Assembly: GCA_958430865.1 (NCBI GenBank)
Contig: CAUDNR010001057.1
Span: forward strand, 1 to 64,000
Direction of reading: 5' to 3'
DNA: 64,000 nucleotides
Origin: Entrophospora sp. SA101
Taxonomy: Eukaryota; Glomeromycota; Glomeromycetes; Entrophosporales; Entrophosporaceae
The position numbers and the translations under genes were made by a program. Below, piece by piece: positions 21,245 to 33,700 of the stretch; positions within the stretch are counted from its first letter, which is position 1, and each line of letters starts with the position of its first letter. A model generated the notes under the pieces. That model searched no databases. It saw only the letters and a list, made by a program, of their open reading frames with translations, and was not told where the DNA came from.

Positions 21245-21345
21245 ATAACTATTTTTTCTCCTTTTGCTTTTATTTTTGCTTAATTTTAGCACAAAAAACT
21301 CTTAACCCTATTCTTGTCACCATAATAACACCGTAAAAAGCATTT

Positions 21346-21789
21346 TTAGATATTTCATTTTACTTCGACTAACCTTGACTCTTTTTCTTGAAAAAATTGA
21401 AGTTTAAAAATTAAGTAAATGTATTTTTCACTTTGCCAAAATTGGGAGTTTCTTTCAGGTCATTCAACGACATTTAAATTATTAGCCGTTAATTCCGCAA
21501 AGATAGCAAGGTCATCCTGTGAAGTTAAACGAAAAAAATCAAAGTGGTTTAAATAATAATCCTTCTTTATTTTATATTGCTGCAAAATAGTAAAAGTGGG
21601 TGAATTTACTGTCTGTTTAATTCCTAGTTTTTGGGCGAGTGTCTGGGTCAAAGTGGTTTTTCCTACTCCTAAACCTCCTTGTAAAAGTAAAAAAATATTG
21701 GGCTGGAGGTAAGGTAAAATCAATTCGGCTAATTGCTCTAAATCAATTAAGTTTTTTATAATGAACGATTGGTTAATTTTTTCTAGCAT
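21346..21789 (-). CDS. tsaE: tRNA threonylcarbamoyladenosine protein TsaE
   Basis: The gene encodes 147 residues. A P-loop GGLGVGKTTL follows LLLQ, with the SPTF motif and HFDFFRL, all TsaE landmarks. TsaE is the ATPase that recycles the TsaBD complex making t6A at tRNA position 37. Confidence 0.93.
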
Positions 21790-21969
21790 GGCAGCAATAT
21801 AGAGGTTCGTTGGGCAAACCAACTAAGCAATTAGTTTAAATCTATAATTTTAGTTTAGATGGTCGTTTTTCTAGGATACTCTTAATTCATTTTCTAAATT
21901 ATTAATTTTTTTATCGTATTTCAGTCAGAAATGTATGTCCATTTTTTTGACGGATGGTTTTAAAAGTTG

Positions 21970-23190
21970 TTAAAATGGCAATAAGATTGAGGAATCTTGA
22001 ATAATTTTTTGCAAATGTGAAACTAACTCATCAATATCATCATAATTATTATACACGCCAAAAGAAATCCTTAAAGCAGAATTAGTGCCAATCAATTTAG
22101 TTAAATAAGGACAGCAAAAATTCCCGGCACGTATGAGAATATTGTTCTTTCCTAAGTAATCAGTTAGGTCGTGAGCATGATAAGGTGATAAGTTAAAAGT
22201 AATAATATTCGCCGAGACTAAGTTTTGATTATAAATATTCATGTCTTTTAATTTTTTTAACTTTTGGAGAGCATAATTACGCAAATTGTTTTCGTATTCG
22301 TAAATTTCTTCGGTGCCAAGTTTATTTAAAAATTCAAAAGCAGCTTTTAAGCCAAAAATTTCAGCCAGGGGCAAAGTTCCTACTTCCATTTTTTGCGACA
22401 AAGGTAAGTTTTGACCAGTATTTTTCTCCATTGGTCCAATTTTTTTGCCACCTCCTCATAATAAATGAGGCAACTTTTGTCCCAACTCTTTTCTTATTCA
22501 AAGCACACCAATTCCCGTCGGTCCGTAAACTTTATGCCCTGACAAAGCCAAAGCATCAATATTTCATTTCTCTATATCAATTGGAACATGAATAATACTC
22601 TGGCAAGCGTCTAAAATAATTAAGCAATCAGGATTGATTTTTTTAATTTTTTGGGTAATCTCTGCTACTGGATTAATTACTCCTAAACTGTTACTCACGT
22701 GCACAAAACTAACAATTTTGGTTCTCTTGCTAATGTATTTATCTAATTGGCCAATGTCAATAGTAAGTTCATTATTTAAAGGCAAAAAGTCGATTCTAGC
22801 TTTTTTTTCCTTGGCAATGGCTTGTCAAGGGTGAAGATTGGAACTGTGTTCAAGGTAAGTCAGGGCAATTCGGTCTCTTTCTTGCAAACAATCTTTTAAA
22901 GATAAAGCCAGAATATTCAAGGCGTGGGTAGTAGAAGGCAAAAAACTAATCTCTTCGGCTTGACCATTGATTTTTTGAGCAATTATTTCTCTAGTTTCCC
23001 GAATAGTTGTTCACACTTTTTTAAATAAGGGGCTGCTGCTTTCACTATGGGAATTAAGGGAATATTTTTGATTATAATCATTGATGGCTCGAATTACGGT
23101 TTGGGGTTTTAAACTAGTCGCTGCGCTGTCAAAATAAATTAATCCCTTTTGTTTTTTAAAAATGGGAAACTCTTTCCGCCAATCATCCAT
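21970..23190 (-). CDS. sufS: Cysteine desulfurase (SufS/Csd type)
   Basis: The gene encodes 406 residues. This PLP enzyme removes sulfur from cysteine for thio-tRNA and Fe-S synthesis. The PLP lysine is in ALSGHKVYGPTGIG; the substrate-loop cysteine is in RAGNFCCPYLT. The N-terminus IYFDSAATSLKP is typical of the SufS subgroup. No SufU/IscU partner is seen nearby. An upstream GTG start at 23206 is less likely. Confidence 0.93.
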
Positions 23191-23349
23191 ATATTCATTT
23201 TTTTTCACTTATTGTTTTGGCAAGCAAACGTTTCAATATGCTTTATAATAGGATTATCGTCTAATCGATAGTGCCCAAAAAATGTCCAAAAAAAGCGATT
23301 AAAAGAAAGAAAAACGTGATTGAGACCCGCGAGAAGTAAAATAATTATT

Positions 23350-23757
23350 ATGCCAAATTGCCTATTTTGTGAAATTGTTAAACGAGAAAAAAACGCCTAC
23401 ATTATTGCTGAGAATGAGGAAGTTTTGGTTATTTTAGACGCTTATCCAGCCAGTGAAGGACATGTTTTGCTTATTTCTAAAAACCATTTTGCTAATATTG
23501 CCGAAGTTGACGAAAAAAGTTGAAAATATTTCTTGCCCTTGCTAAAAAGTATTATTGATAAATTGCAAAATGCCTTTCAACCCCAAGGATTTAATGTTAT
23601 TATTAACATGCATGAAGTGGCTTACCAAAGTGTTTTTCATTTACATATCCATATTATTCCGAAATACCAAAAAGACCAAGGATTCGTTTGAACTGTCCGC
23701 AAGGAAAAACCAATTGATTTAGTTCAAACAGCAAAAAAACTAAAGATAATTATGTAA
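23350..23757 (+). CDS. HIT-family nucleotide hydrolase
   Basis: The gene encodes 135 residues starting MPNCLFCEIV. The catalytic triad HLHIHIIP is present, together with EGHVLLISKNH. Members hydrolyse nucleoside phosphoramidates or Ap4A. Trp codons at 23521 and 23689 are UGA. Confidence 0.93.
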
Positions 23758-23949
23758 TCTCTCTCTTATTAGAAAGTTTTCAATTATTGAGATTTTTTAA
23801 CAGCGTAAATAATCTTTTGATTACAAAAGGAAAAACTCACGCCATGGGTGCCACTTTGTACTTTCAAATTTATTGCTAACTAAAAATATATTATAGAAGT
23901 TTTGGGTTTGTTCGTTTTTCCTTCAATGAGAAAAAAATGAATGATAACT

Positions 23950-23970
23950 CTTTGAAAACTAAATAGAACC
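23950..23970 (+). promoter_or_regulatory. boxA-like site and 5' arm of the 16S processing stem
   Basis: CTTTGAAAACT (23950-23960) recurs before 23S at 25554. AAAACTAAATAGAACC (23955-23970) is an exact 16-base complement of 25514-25529, so the two flank 16S as an RNase III-type processing stem. Confidence 0.8.
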
Positions 23971-24001
23971 AATCACGTACGGGTGAATTCTCGTGCTAAT
24001 T

Positions 24002-24839
24002 TTTTTTAAGAGTTTGATCCTAGCTCAGGATGAACGTTGGTAGCATGCTAAACATATGCAAGTCGAGCGAAAAGTGATAGCAATATTGCTTTTAGCGGCG
24101 TACGGGTGAGTAATGCTTATCTTACCTACCGTTTAGTGGGGGAATAATACCGCATATTCTGGCTTCGGCTAGGAAAGGAAGTCGCAAGGCTTTCGCTAAA
24201 TGACGGGGATAAGTCGCATCAGCTAGTTGGTGGGGTAAAGGCCTACCAAGGCAATGACGCGTAGCCGGGCTGAGAGGCTGATCGGCCACAAGGGGACTGA
24301 AACACGGCTCCTACTCCTACGGGAGGCAGCAATGGGAAATCGTCGGCAATGGGGGCAACCCTGACCGCGTAATGCTACGTGAAGGATGAAGGTCTACGGA
24401 TTGTAAACTTCTTTACTTGGATGTACTCCTTAAAACTTGCATCCGAGCAAAAAGTCACGACTAACTATGTGCCAGCAGTCGCGGTAAGACATAGGTGGCG
24501 AACGTTATCCGGAATTATTGGGCGTAAAGGATGCGTAGATGGTAGAATAAGTTATTGGTCGATGCCAAACTCAATTTGGCGGAAGCTGGCAATACTGTTC
24601 AGCTAGAGGGCAGGAGAGGTTGATGGAATTCTGTGTGGAGCGGTGAAATGCGTTGATCTGCAGAGGAACACCAAAAAAGGCGAAGGCAGTCAACTATTCT
24701 GTTCCTGACATTGAGGCATGAAAGCGTGGGGAGCAAACCGGATTAGATACCCGGGTAGTCCACGCCCTAAACGATGAGCATTAGATATTAGGCATTTTGC
24801 TTAGTGTCGCAGCTAACGCTTTAAATGCTCCGCCTGGGT

Positions 24840-24916
<77 letters not shown>

Positions 24917-25242
24917 ACGACGCGCAGAACCTTACCAAGGTTTGACATGGAGGGCAAAGTTGAAGAAACTCAACGGAGGTTATCCCGACACAGGTGGTGC
25001 ATGGTCGTCGTCAGTTCGTGCTGTGAAGCGTACGCTTAAGTGCTATAACGAACGCAACCCTCATATTTAGTTGCTATCATTTAGTTGAGAACTTTAAATA
25101 GACTGCTAAGATAACTTAGAGGAAGGAGAGGATGACGTCTGATCATCATGCCCCTTACACCTTGGGCTACACACGTGCTACAATGGTTAGGACAAAGGGT
25201 CGCCAACCCGCAAGGGGGAGCCAATCCCAAAAAACTAACCTT

Positions 25243-25297
<55 letters not shown>

Positions 25298-25489
25298 TGA
25301 ATCAGCAACGTCACGGTGAATATGTTCTCGGGTCTTGTACACACCGCCCGTCAAATCACGAAAGTCGGTAATGCCTGAAACCAATTAACTAACCCGCAAG
25401 GGAAGTGGTTGACTAGGGTAGGATTGGCGATTGGGATTAAGTCGTAACAAGGTATCCGTAGGGGAATCTGCGGATGGATTACCTCCTTT
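24002..25489 (+). rRNA. rrs: 16S ribosomal RNA
   Basis: Starts with AGAGTTTGATCCTAGCTCAG at 24009 and ends with the anti-Shine-Dalgarno ATTACCTCCTTTC. Conserved segments are present, including CGGATTAGATACCC and ACACACCGCCCGTC. The 530 loop reads GCCAGCAGTCGCGGTAAGAC, with two differences from the near-universal sequence (24479 and 24488). Length about 1488. Confidence 0.97.
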
Positions 25490-25513
25490 CAATATAGAAA
25501 GGTTTTTTCGAAA

Positions 25514-25529
25514 GGTTCTATTTAGTTTT
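25514..25529 (+). promoter_or_regulatory. 3' arm of the 16S processing stem
   Basis: GGTTCTATTTAGTTTT is the exact reverse complement of 23955-23970. It lies in the short 16S-23S spacer, which holds no tRNA. Confidence 0.8.
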
Positions 25530-25553
25530 GGGAGATTTTATCTCTCGTTTATT

Positions 25554-25574
25554 CTTTGAAAACTGAACACAAAA
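25554..25574 (+). promoter_or_regulatory. boxA-like site and 5' arm of the 23S processing stem
   Basis: CTTTGAAAACT repeats the pre-16S boxA-like site. AAAACTGAACACAAAA (25559-25574) pairs with TTTTGTGTTCGGTTTT (28611-28626), with one G-U, to enclose 23S. Confidence 0.75.
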
Positions 25575-25591
25575 AAAGATTTCACCAAATA

Positions 25592-26075
25592 GCGTAAGTG
25601 AAAAAGAGTGGATGGTGGATACCTTGGGATTGATAGGCGAGGAAGGACGCGATATCCGGCGATACGCCTCGGGGAGTTGGAAAGTGAACTTTGATCCGGG
25701 GATTTCCGAATGGGACAACCTATTGCCAGTAACGTGGCAATATCTAAGTTTCATAATGCTTAGAAGCGAACCTGGCGAACTGAAACATCTTAGTAGCCAG
25801 AGGAAAAGAAAATAAATAATGATTCTCTGAGTAGCGGCGAGCGAAAGGGGAAAAGCCCAAACCAATTAGTTTACTAATTGGGGTTGTAGGAAAATACATT
25901 AAGAGTTACCAAAATTATTGATAGAAGAATTGTGTTGGAAAACCAAGCCAAAGAGAGTGAAAGCCTTGTATTCGAAATTAATGATTCTCTGTGTTTAATC
26001 CTGAGTACAACGAGACACGTGAAACCTTGTTGGAAACAGCGGGGACCACCCCGCAAGGCTAAATACTCATCAATC

Positions 26076-26141
<66 letters not shown>

Positions 26142-28592
26142 TTGAAACCATCACACTTACAAAAAGCCAAAGGACGTTAAAGTCTGATGGCGTGCTTTTT
26201 GTAGAATGAGCCGGCGAGTTATAATCATTGGCAAGGTTAAACTTCTTGCGAAGTGGAGCCACAGCGAAAGCGAGTTTTAATAGAGCGTTAAGTCAGTGAT
26301 TATAGACCCGAAACTAGGTGAGCTAATCATGAGCAGGTTGAAGTGGGGATAAAACCCCATGGAGGACCGAACCAGTGCTCGTTGAAACGATCTTGGATGA
26401 CTTGTGATTAGAGCTGAAATTGTTATCGAACCTAGAGATAGCTGGTTCTCCCCGATATAGTTTTAGGACTAGCGTCAGACGAAAAGTAGAGGAGGTAGAG
26501 CACTGAATATAGAAGGGCCCTTAACTGGGTACCGACTATAATCAAACTCCGAATACCTTTACTCCTTATCTGGCAGTCAGTCTGGGGGTGATAAGGTCCC
26601 TGGACGTGAGGGTAACAGCCCAGATCATCAACTAAGGTCCCTAAATAATGCTAAGTGTGGAAGGAAGTGAATTCGTTTAGACAGCTAAAATATTGGCCTA
26701 CAGGTAGCCATTATCTAAGGAGTGTGTCACAACTCATTAGCCGAAGGAATTTGCGCCGAGAATGTAAGGGGGCTCAAGCATTATACCGAAGTTATGAACT
26801 AAAAGGCATTAATTAGCGACATTGAGTAAAAGATCAGAATTTTAGCAAATAATTAATTTTCTTAATCATTAACCAATGCCTTTTAGTGGTAGGGGAGCGT
26901 AGCAAAAACGATGAAGTTAAACCGTGAGGATTAGTGGAGATTTTGCTAGTGAGAATGCCGGCGTGAGTAACGATAGAAGGTGAGAATCCTTCTTGCCGTA
27001 TGACCAAGGTTTCCAGGGTCAAGTTCGTCTTCCCTGGGTTAGTCGGGACCTAAGGCCAAACTGAAAAGTGCAGTCGATGGACAACAGGTTGATATTCCTG
27101 TACTAACATTATTACTGACGGAGTGACGGAGACAGTTAAGATAAGCCAACTGCTGAATGTGTTGGTCTAAGTATGTAGAGGGCACCATAGGTAAATCCGT
27201 GGTGCATAACCTTGAAGTATGATGGATAGGGAAAGGTTCGCTAAGTACCGAAGTATCTGATACTTTGCTTCTAAAAAAAGCTTCTAAGTTTGGTTCGACC
27301 AAAAATAATAATGTTACCCGTACCGAGAACGAACACACGTGGTCGAGGAGAATATCCTCAGGCAAGCGAGATAACTATGGTTAAGGAACTTTGCAAATTA
27401 GCCCCGTAAGTTCGCGAGAAGGGGTGCCGGTGAAAACACCGGTCGCAGTTAAGAGGCACGAACGACTGTTTACCAAAAACACAGCTCTCTGCTAAGGAGT
27501 AATCCGATGTATAGGGGGCGACGCCTGCCCGGTGCTGGAAGGTTAAGAGGAGGGGTTAGCCGCAAGGTGAAGCTCTGAATTGAAGCCCCAGTGAACGGCG
27601 GCCGTAACTATAACGGTCCAAAGGTAGCGAAATTCCTTGTCAGGTAAGTTCTGACCCGCATGAAAGGCGTAACGATTCGTGCACTGTCTCAACCATAGAC
27701 TCGGTGAAATCTTAGTACCTGTGAAGATGCAGGTTACCCGCAACTAGACGGAAAGACCCCGTGGAGCTTTACTGCAACCTGATATTGACTTTTTTTCTGA
27801 ACTGTGCAGGATAGGTGGGAGACTGTGAAGTTGGTTCGCTAGAATCAACGGAGTCAACGGTGAGATACCACTCTGTTTAGCAAAAAAGTCTAACTTATTG
27901 GCTTTACCGCCAAAAGGACAGTGTTTGGTGGGTAGTTTAACTGGGGCGGTTGCCTCCTAAAAAGTAACGGAGGCGTTCAAAGGTATCCTCAGCAGGAATA
28001 GAAATCCTGTGACGAGCGTAAAGGCAGAAGGATGCTTAACTGTGAGACTGACCAGTCGAACAGATACGAAAGTAGGACTTAGTGATCTGCCGATGCTTAG
28101 TGGTAAGGTCGGCACTCAACGAATAAAAGTTACCCCGGGGATAACAGGCTTATCTTTTCCAAGCGACCATAGCGACGAAAAGGATTGGCACCTCGATGTC
28201 GGCTCTTCTCATCCTGGTGGTGAAGAAGCTACCAAGGGTTGGGCTGTTCGCCCATTAAAGAGGAACGTGAGCTGGGTTCAGAACGTCGTGAGACAGTTTG
28301 GTTCCTATCTATTGCGGGCGCAGGAAATTTGCGGGGGGCTGTCCCTAGTACGAAAGGACCGGGATGGACTAACCAATGGCGTACCAGTTGTCATGTCAAT
28401 GGCACGGCTGGATAGTTATGTTAGGAATAGATAAACGCTGAAAGCATCTAAGTGTGAAGCTAACCCCAAGATGAGATTTCCCATCCCGAAAGGGAGTAAG
28501 ATACCTTCTAGACTAGGAGGTTGATAGGCACCAAGTGCAAGCAGAGTAATCTGTTTAGAGCTAAGTTGTACTAATTTTTCGAGGACTTATTT
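25592..28592 (+). rRNA. rrl: 23S ribosomal RNA
   Basis: The 5' region has GGTGGATACCTTGG. Conserved blocks are present, including the peptidyl-transferase segment near 28130 (CCCCGGGGATAACAGGC) and the sarcin-ricin loop AGTACGAAAGGACC (28348). The 3' end is near GAGGACTTA. Ends are set by alignment from memory, to within about ten bases. Confidence 0.96.
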
Positions 28593-28651
28593 TTTGGTTG
28601 AATTTCTTTCTTTTGTGTTCGGTTTTGAGGGAATAAAACCCTCTTTGATAA

Positions 28652-28761
28652 TACTGGTGGTTCTAACGAAGTGGCAATACCCGTTCCCATTCCGAATACG
28701 GCAGTCAAGCACTTCTGTGGCGAAGATACTTTTAACAGGGAAAATAGTTCGCTGCCAGTAT
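28652..28761 (+). rRNA. rrf: 5S ribosomal RNA
   Basis: Terminal complementarity TACTGG...CCAGTA, with the conserved CCCGTTCCCATTCCGAATACGG core. It lies directly downstream of 23S. Confidence 0.93.
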
Positions 28762-29201
28762 TTTTTATAAAAAAAAACATAATATCTTCTTAAATGATGG
28801 TTTTTTGGCAGATAATATTTTTAAAAAATGGTGGGAAATTATAAGTGATATGTGGAAAAAAAGGTGGATTAATTTGTTTCCTAGTAATAATTGTTTTTCC
28901 TATTATTCTGGTATCTCTCGCATTTTTTATGTCAAAAAAATATTTTTATCCTTTCTCTGAATAAGGGAATTACTAACGCTAGTCAGTTTGCTTAATAAAA
29001 GTAATTTGCGACTTAAAGATAGCGATTTTGCGAGGAAGAAAGCACGGAGACCAATTTTGCTGAGAAAAATATTCCTTTTTCTGATTTGGCGACAAGCACG
29101 TCTGTCATTTTCCCAAAAAGGCACGAAGATAATTTTAAAAGTTGTTAAATTTTGTTTCCCAAATTTTCAAAAAAGTAAGTAAAAATAATTAATATTATTA
29201 T
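28762..29201. other. Intergenic, no supported gene
   Basis: AT-rich sequence after the rRNA operon. A short plus-strand frame at 28988-29182 is basic and low-complexity without a ribosome site and is not accepted. Confidence 0.4.
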
Positions 29202-29798
29202 ATGAGCAAAATTATTTTTCTGAATAGCTGTTCCTCAGCCGGAAAAACTTCTATTGTGGCAGCCATCCAGTATTTGAGTAACGAACCTTGATTAACTTTT
29301 GGGGTGGACACACTTTTTAAAGCCATGCCTCCTAAATATTTACCTTTTGGAGAAAAAGCTGACGAAGGAATTCAATTTGTGCCGGGAGTTGACAGAAAGG
29401 GGTTTCCCATCATGGAAATTAAATCTGGTTCTTATGGCGATAAAGTCGGCAAATCAATTCCGAAAATAATTAAGCAATTAGTGGATGACGGTCATAACCT
29501 GATTATTGATGAAGTGATTTGGGAAAGAACAGGTTTAGAAAACTATGCTTTGTTTTTGAAAGGTCATCAAGTTTGCTTTGTAAAGGTAACCTGCGAATTG
29601 TCTTTAATGGAAGAAAGGGAAAAAATTCGCGGAGATCGGGCTTGAGGGCTTGCTCGTGCTCAATATGCTAAAATAGAAGATTTAGATTGGGAATATAAAC
29701 TTCAAGTTGACACCGATAAAAACACACCTTTTGCTAGTGCCAGAATAATTTTAAAATCTATGGGATTAGAATCTGCGGAAGTCAAAACAAAACCTTAA
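29202..29798 (+). CDS. Chloramphenicol phosphotransferase-like P-loop kinase
   Basis: The gene encodes 198 residues. The start MSKIIFLNSCSSAGKTS carries a P-loop of the CPT family, followed by WLTFGVDTLF and LIIDEVIWE. The family phosphorylates small molecules; the substrate cannot be told. UGA-Trp at 29289 and 29642. Confidence 0.85.
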
Positions 29799-29821
29799 AA
29801 TATAAATATAATTTGTTGTAA

Positions 29822-30379
29822 ATGGTGCTGAAATTAAAAAACGAAAAAAAATCTTCTCCTCAATACATGATTAATCAGCAAATACCCTTTGCGGAAGTTT
29901 TGTTAGTGGGAAACATTGACGAGAAAGAAAATGAAGTCATTTCCAAGCAAAAAGCCTTAAAGAAAGCTCAAGAACAAGGACTAGACCTAGTTTGCTTTCG
30001 TCAACCAAATGGAAAAAATCCAGCAGTTTGCAAAATAGTTGATTACCAAAGACACCTTTTTGAAGCAAGCAAAAAAGCCAAAACTCAAAAAAAAATTAGC
30101 CAAAAGCCTCTTCTCAAAAAAATTGGGCTAACTTTCCACATTGGCGAAGGAGATTTAGGGACTAAAATTAAACAAATTAAAAAATGATTAGAAAGTGGCT
30201 GCTCAGTAAAAGTTAGTTTAAAAATGACTGGCCGGGAAAAAGAACACCAAGACTTGGTTTTAGGAAAGTGCCAAAAGATTATTACTGATTTACAAACTCA
30301 ATCTGAAAAAATCAAACTCCAAGGGAAAATCAAACTCCAAGGGAAAATTTACAGTTTCCTTCTTCAAAAAAGCAAGTAA
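29822..30379 (+). CDS. infC: Translation initiation factor IF-3
   Basis: The gene encodes 185 residues. The N domain has [13 protein letters not shown] and [23 protein letters not shown]; the C domain has [21 protein letters not shown] seven-residue tandem repeat (KIKLQGK) is near the C-terminus. It is followed by rpmI, but rplT, its usual third partner, is not next. Confidence 0.96.
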
Positions 30380-30389
30380 AAATAATATT

Positions 30390-30596
30390 ATGGTCGTTAA
30401 ATTAAAAACAAAAAAAGCTTTTCATAAAAGGTTTAAAGGCACAGCCAATGGCAATTTAAAAAGAGAAAGTGCTTTTACTTCTCACTTGTTTGGCAATAAA
30501 TCTACTAAACAAAAAAGGCACTTGCGAAAGTCTTCCCTTTTAGCGAAAAGCGATTTAAAGCGTGCCCGGAAAATGATTAATTACAAAAGCATTTAA
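30390..30596 (+). CDS. rpmI: Ribosomal protein bL35
   Basis: The gene encodes 68 residues, basic, with [20 protein letters not shown] and HLRKSSLL typical of bL35. It lies 10 bases after infC. Confidence 0.94.
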   Translation: MVVKLKTKKAFHKRFKGTANGNLKRESAFTSHLFGNKSTKQKRHLRKSSLLAKSDLKRARKMINYKSI

Positions 30597-30662
30597 TTTT
30601 TTTTGGAAACTTTTAGAGTTGCCCGATTAATTTCTCATTATTAGAGGTAAGTTTTGTTTAAT

Positions 30663-30693
30663 TTGTTTAAAATTCAATTATATATTATATAAT
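30663..30693 (+). promoter_or_regulatory. Candidate promoter of the giant coiled-coil gene
   Basis: TTGTTT (30663-30668) and TATAAT (30688-30693) with 19-base spacing, followed by the (CA)13 tract and a GGAG site at 30775. AT richness makes chance matches common. Confidence 0.35.
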
Positions 30694-30712
30694 ATTAACA
30701 TGAAATGACAAG

Positions 30713-30738
30713 CACACACACACACACACACACACACA
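30713..30738. repeat. (CA)13 microsatellite in the giant gene's leader
   Basis: A perfect CA tract of 26 bases, 54 bases upstream of the ATG at 30793. A mini-frame from ATG 30700 reads through it and ends at 30741 without fusing to the main gene in any repeat phase. Confidence 0.93.
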
Positions 30739-30792
30739 TAACAAATTTATTTTTACAGAGAATAATTAAGCGAAGGAGTTCCACGTGGTAAT

Positions 30793-33700
30793 ATGGGAAA
30801 CATAGCGAGCAAAATCGCGGCACTGCTTGGTTGAGCCGAAGAAATAAAAAGATTGATACCGACTGCTACCCCTGAATTTGATTCTAACCTAGAAAAAGTA
30901 ACAGAAGGAGCCGGAAATTTATTGAGAAATCACTTTGACCCTAAAAAAGCTCCTTCTTCCCCCGAAATGGCAACCTGGTTAGCAGACCTTATTAACGAAG
31001 ATTTACGCCAATATAAAAAGGCTTTTCTGCAATTAATCCAACTTCTTCCTCAGCAAGAGTGCGAAAAAGAGGGAAGAAAAGCAATTTTAAACAATCTGCT
31101 TAATAATTGTATTCGTGACGAAATTAATCAATTCATTCAACGAGTAAATTACCCAACCTCTAATCTTAACGCCAGCGACTATCGATATAATTGTTTAAGC
31201 AAAGAAAAAAACCAAATCCTCCGCGAAGTGAAAGCCACCAGGGAGCAAATTTACCAAGAAGTGGAAAAACTTGCCGGCGAGCTCGAAACGGAAATTCCTA
31301 ATCTAAAACAAAAACGGGACGCGGAAAATTATCTACAAAAAATGGAAGAATTAGCCCAAAATATTTATCTAAATAAAGTTCAAAATATTCTCCAAGAATG
31401 AAATGATTATTTACAAAATAGCGGTCAAGAAAAAGAAACTATTGACCGCCTTACAAAAGAATTTCAAGCGGAAATTAAGAATGTCCCTTTTGCTAATTTA
31501 GAAAATTATTTAATAAGTTCAAAACAAAAAATTATATATAAAAATAAAAGAATGGCGAGATACGATACAAACGATTTTAAAAAATGAGTAAGAGACGAAA
31601 AAAAAGTTAAACCAAAAAAACTAAAAGATGTAGCCTTAAATTATATAATTAATCTAATTGAAGAGGGTAAAAAATTACCAGACAATAATTATGGTAGTAC
31701 ACTAGCAAAAGAGTGAATGAAAAAGGTAGATAAAGAAAATTTTATCGAATTATACAAAAAAATAGATTTAATTTACTGAGGAGACGGAAAAGTGAGAAGT
31801 AATTATGGCATCCCCTCCTCCACCTACATATTATGAGAAACAAGAGATGAAGTTTTGAGACTTAGTGAAACAACTGCTAACAAGGCAATCAACATTTACC
31901 AAGACTTTTTAAATAAATACACCGCCGCAGAGGTCGAAAGAATTCTCGCAAATGAATTAACGGACATTCACCAACTTTCTGAACCTAACCCATTAGGAGA
32001 AGCTATTCAAGAAATTTCGGCTGAGATTGCTGAAATAATTAGGGACGCTGGGCATATCGGAATTGACCCAATTCGCCATTTTGTCAGAGACGGAGAATTT
32101 GTTTGAGATAACGACCCCGAAGACATGAGTTTTTCTTTTATAACGGAAGATGCCGAAGAAGCAAGGAAAAAAGACCTGGAAGACAATTTCGCCAGAGTGA
32201 AAAGGGAATTCTTACGAGAGTTGAAACTAATCAAAGAAGGCATTAACGGCACAAGGAAAATAAGTCCTTTAGAAACTTTCACAAGTTTATTAGAAACCGG
32301 TCAAGTTGAAATAAAATGCGAAAAGTATGAATTATTCAAACACATCCCAGATTCTCACGGCGAAGTTCCTTTTGGTTTGCGAGACGCCATTGATGAATTA
32401 AACAGAAATTTTACTTTCGCTAATTTCGAAACAGTTGAAGATATTTGCCGAAAAAACCTTTGACTTGGTTGTTATTCATACTTTGATGAGAATGGCAGGC
32501 TACAAGAGAAATCTCAAAGAATTAATCCATTACTTAAAGAAGACCGAATTAATCAATTAAAAGAATTATGACAAAATATTGACCCTTCCGTCAGTTTCAC
32601 CGTGGCATCACCAATTGAAAGCAAAAGTTTTGGGGACCTTCCTCCCTCTTCTTCTGCTACCAGCTCGTCAGACCCTAGAAGGCACACTATCGCTTCCGGT
32701 AAAGACATAGATAAAGAGTTAGCCCAAGGAAATAAAACCGGCACCCTCAAAGATTTACTAGCCCAACTGAAAATCGCCACTGACGCATTAGACGCCAGCC
32801 TTGAAGAGTTAAAAAAAAGGAGAAGAAATAGTGACATATATAAAGTATATATTAAAGAAGAAGAAGAAGAAGAAGAAGAAGAAATTAGCACACGCGGCGG
32901 TCAAGACGAAGAGGATGGCGAAAGAACCATTGAAACAATTCAGCAAGAAATGGAGTCGGCAGAAACGACACTAGATAACATGGCCTGAGAAACCATGATG
33001 GACAAACAAGCTTGAAACTCCTTTCGGAGAGGTCATTATGAAATAGAGAAAATTTACGAAAAAACAATCACAAATTTAAGAGGAAAAATATTGAGAGCCA
33101 ATAAAGAGTTAGAGAAAGCCAATAAAGTTATTATCAAATATGAAGACAAAATTAAAGAAAAAGATGACCAAATCGACGCATTGAACAACAAAATAACTAG
33201 TCTTAGAACAGAAAAAACAAGATTAGGAAATAGAATCACCGAACTAGAAGAAGACCTGGGAGAAGAAAAGAAAAATTTAGCTGATGCCAACCGGAAAGTT
33301 GAAAGTTTAAATGATGAAGTTAAACAACTTAAAAAAGACCTGAAAAATGCCGAAGCCCAAAATGAAGCAAGCAATGAGTTAATCGACAGAAAAAATGACC
33401 TAATCAGGGAACTTGATGAACTACTTGACAAAATTATAGACACAGATGAGAAAGACGTTCAAAGCATCAACCAGGACAAAAAAAAATTAGCCCAACAAAA
33501 AAATTTTTTTATCAATGGTTTATTTTTACCCGTAATTGTAAAAAATAAAGATAATGAAAAAGTATTTGACAAAAGAGCAGCTCAACAAATCAACAAACGA
33601 CTAGAATTTTTGAATCAGATTGATAAAACCTTTAAAATTTTTAAAAAAGAGGGTGATGAAAAAGGCGATTTTGATGAAGGCGAGTTAAAAAAGTTGCTTG

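Noticed and set aside
24379..28780. Many open frames inside the rRNA operon on both strands
   Set aside because: They lie wholly in 16S, 23S or 5S and carry no protein motifs.
28988..29182. 64-residue basic plus-strand frame
   Set aside because: No RBS, low complexity, no motif; likely chance in AT-rich DNA.
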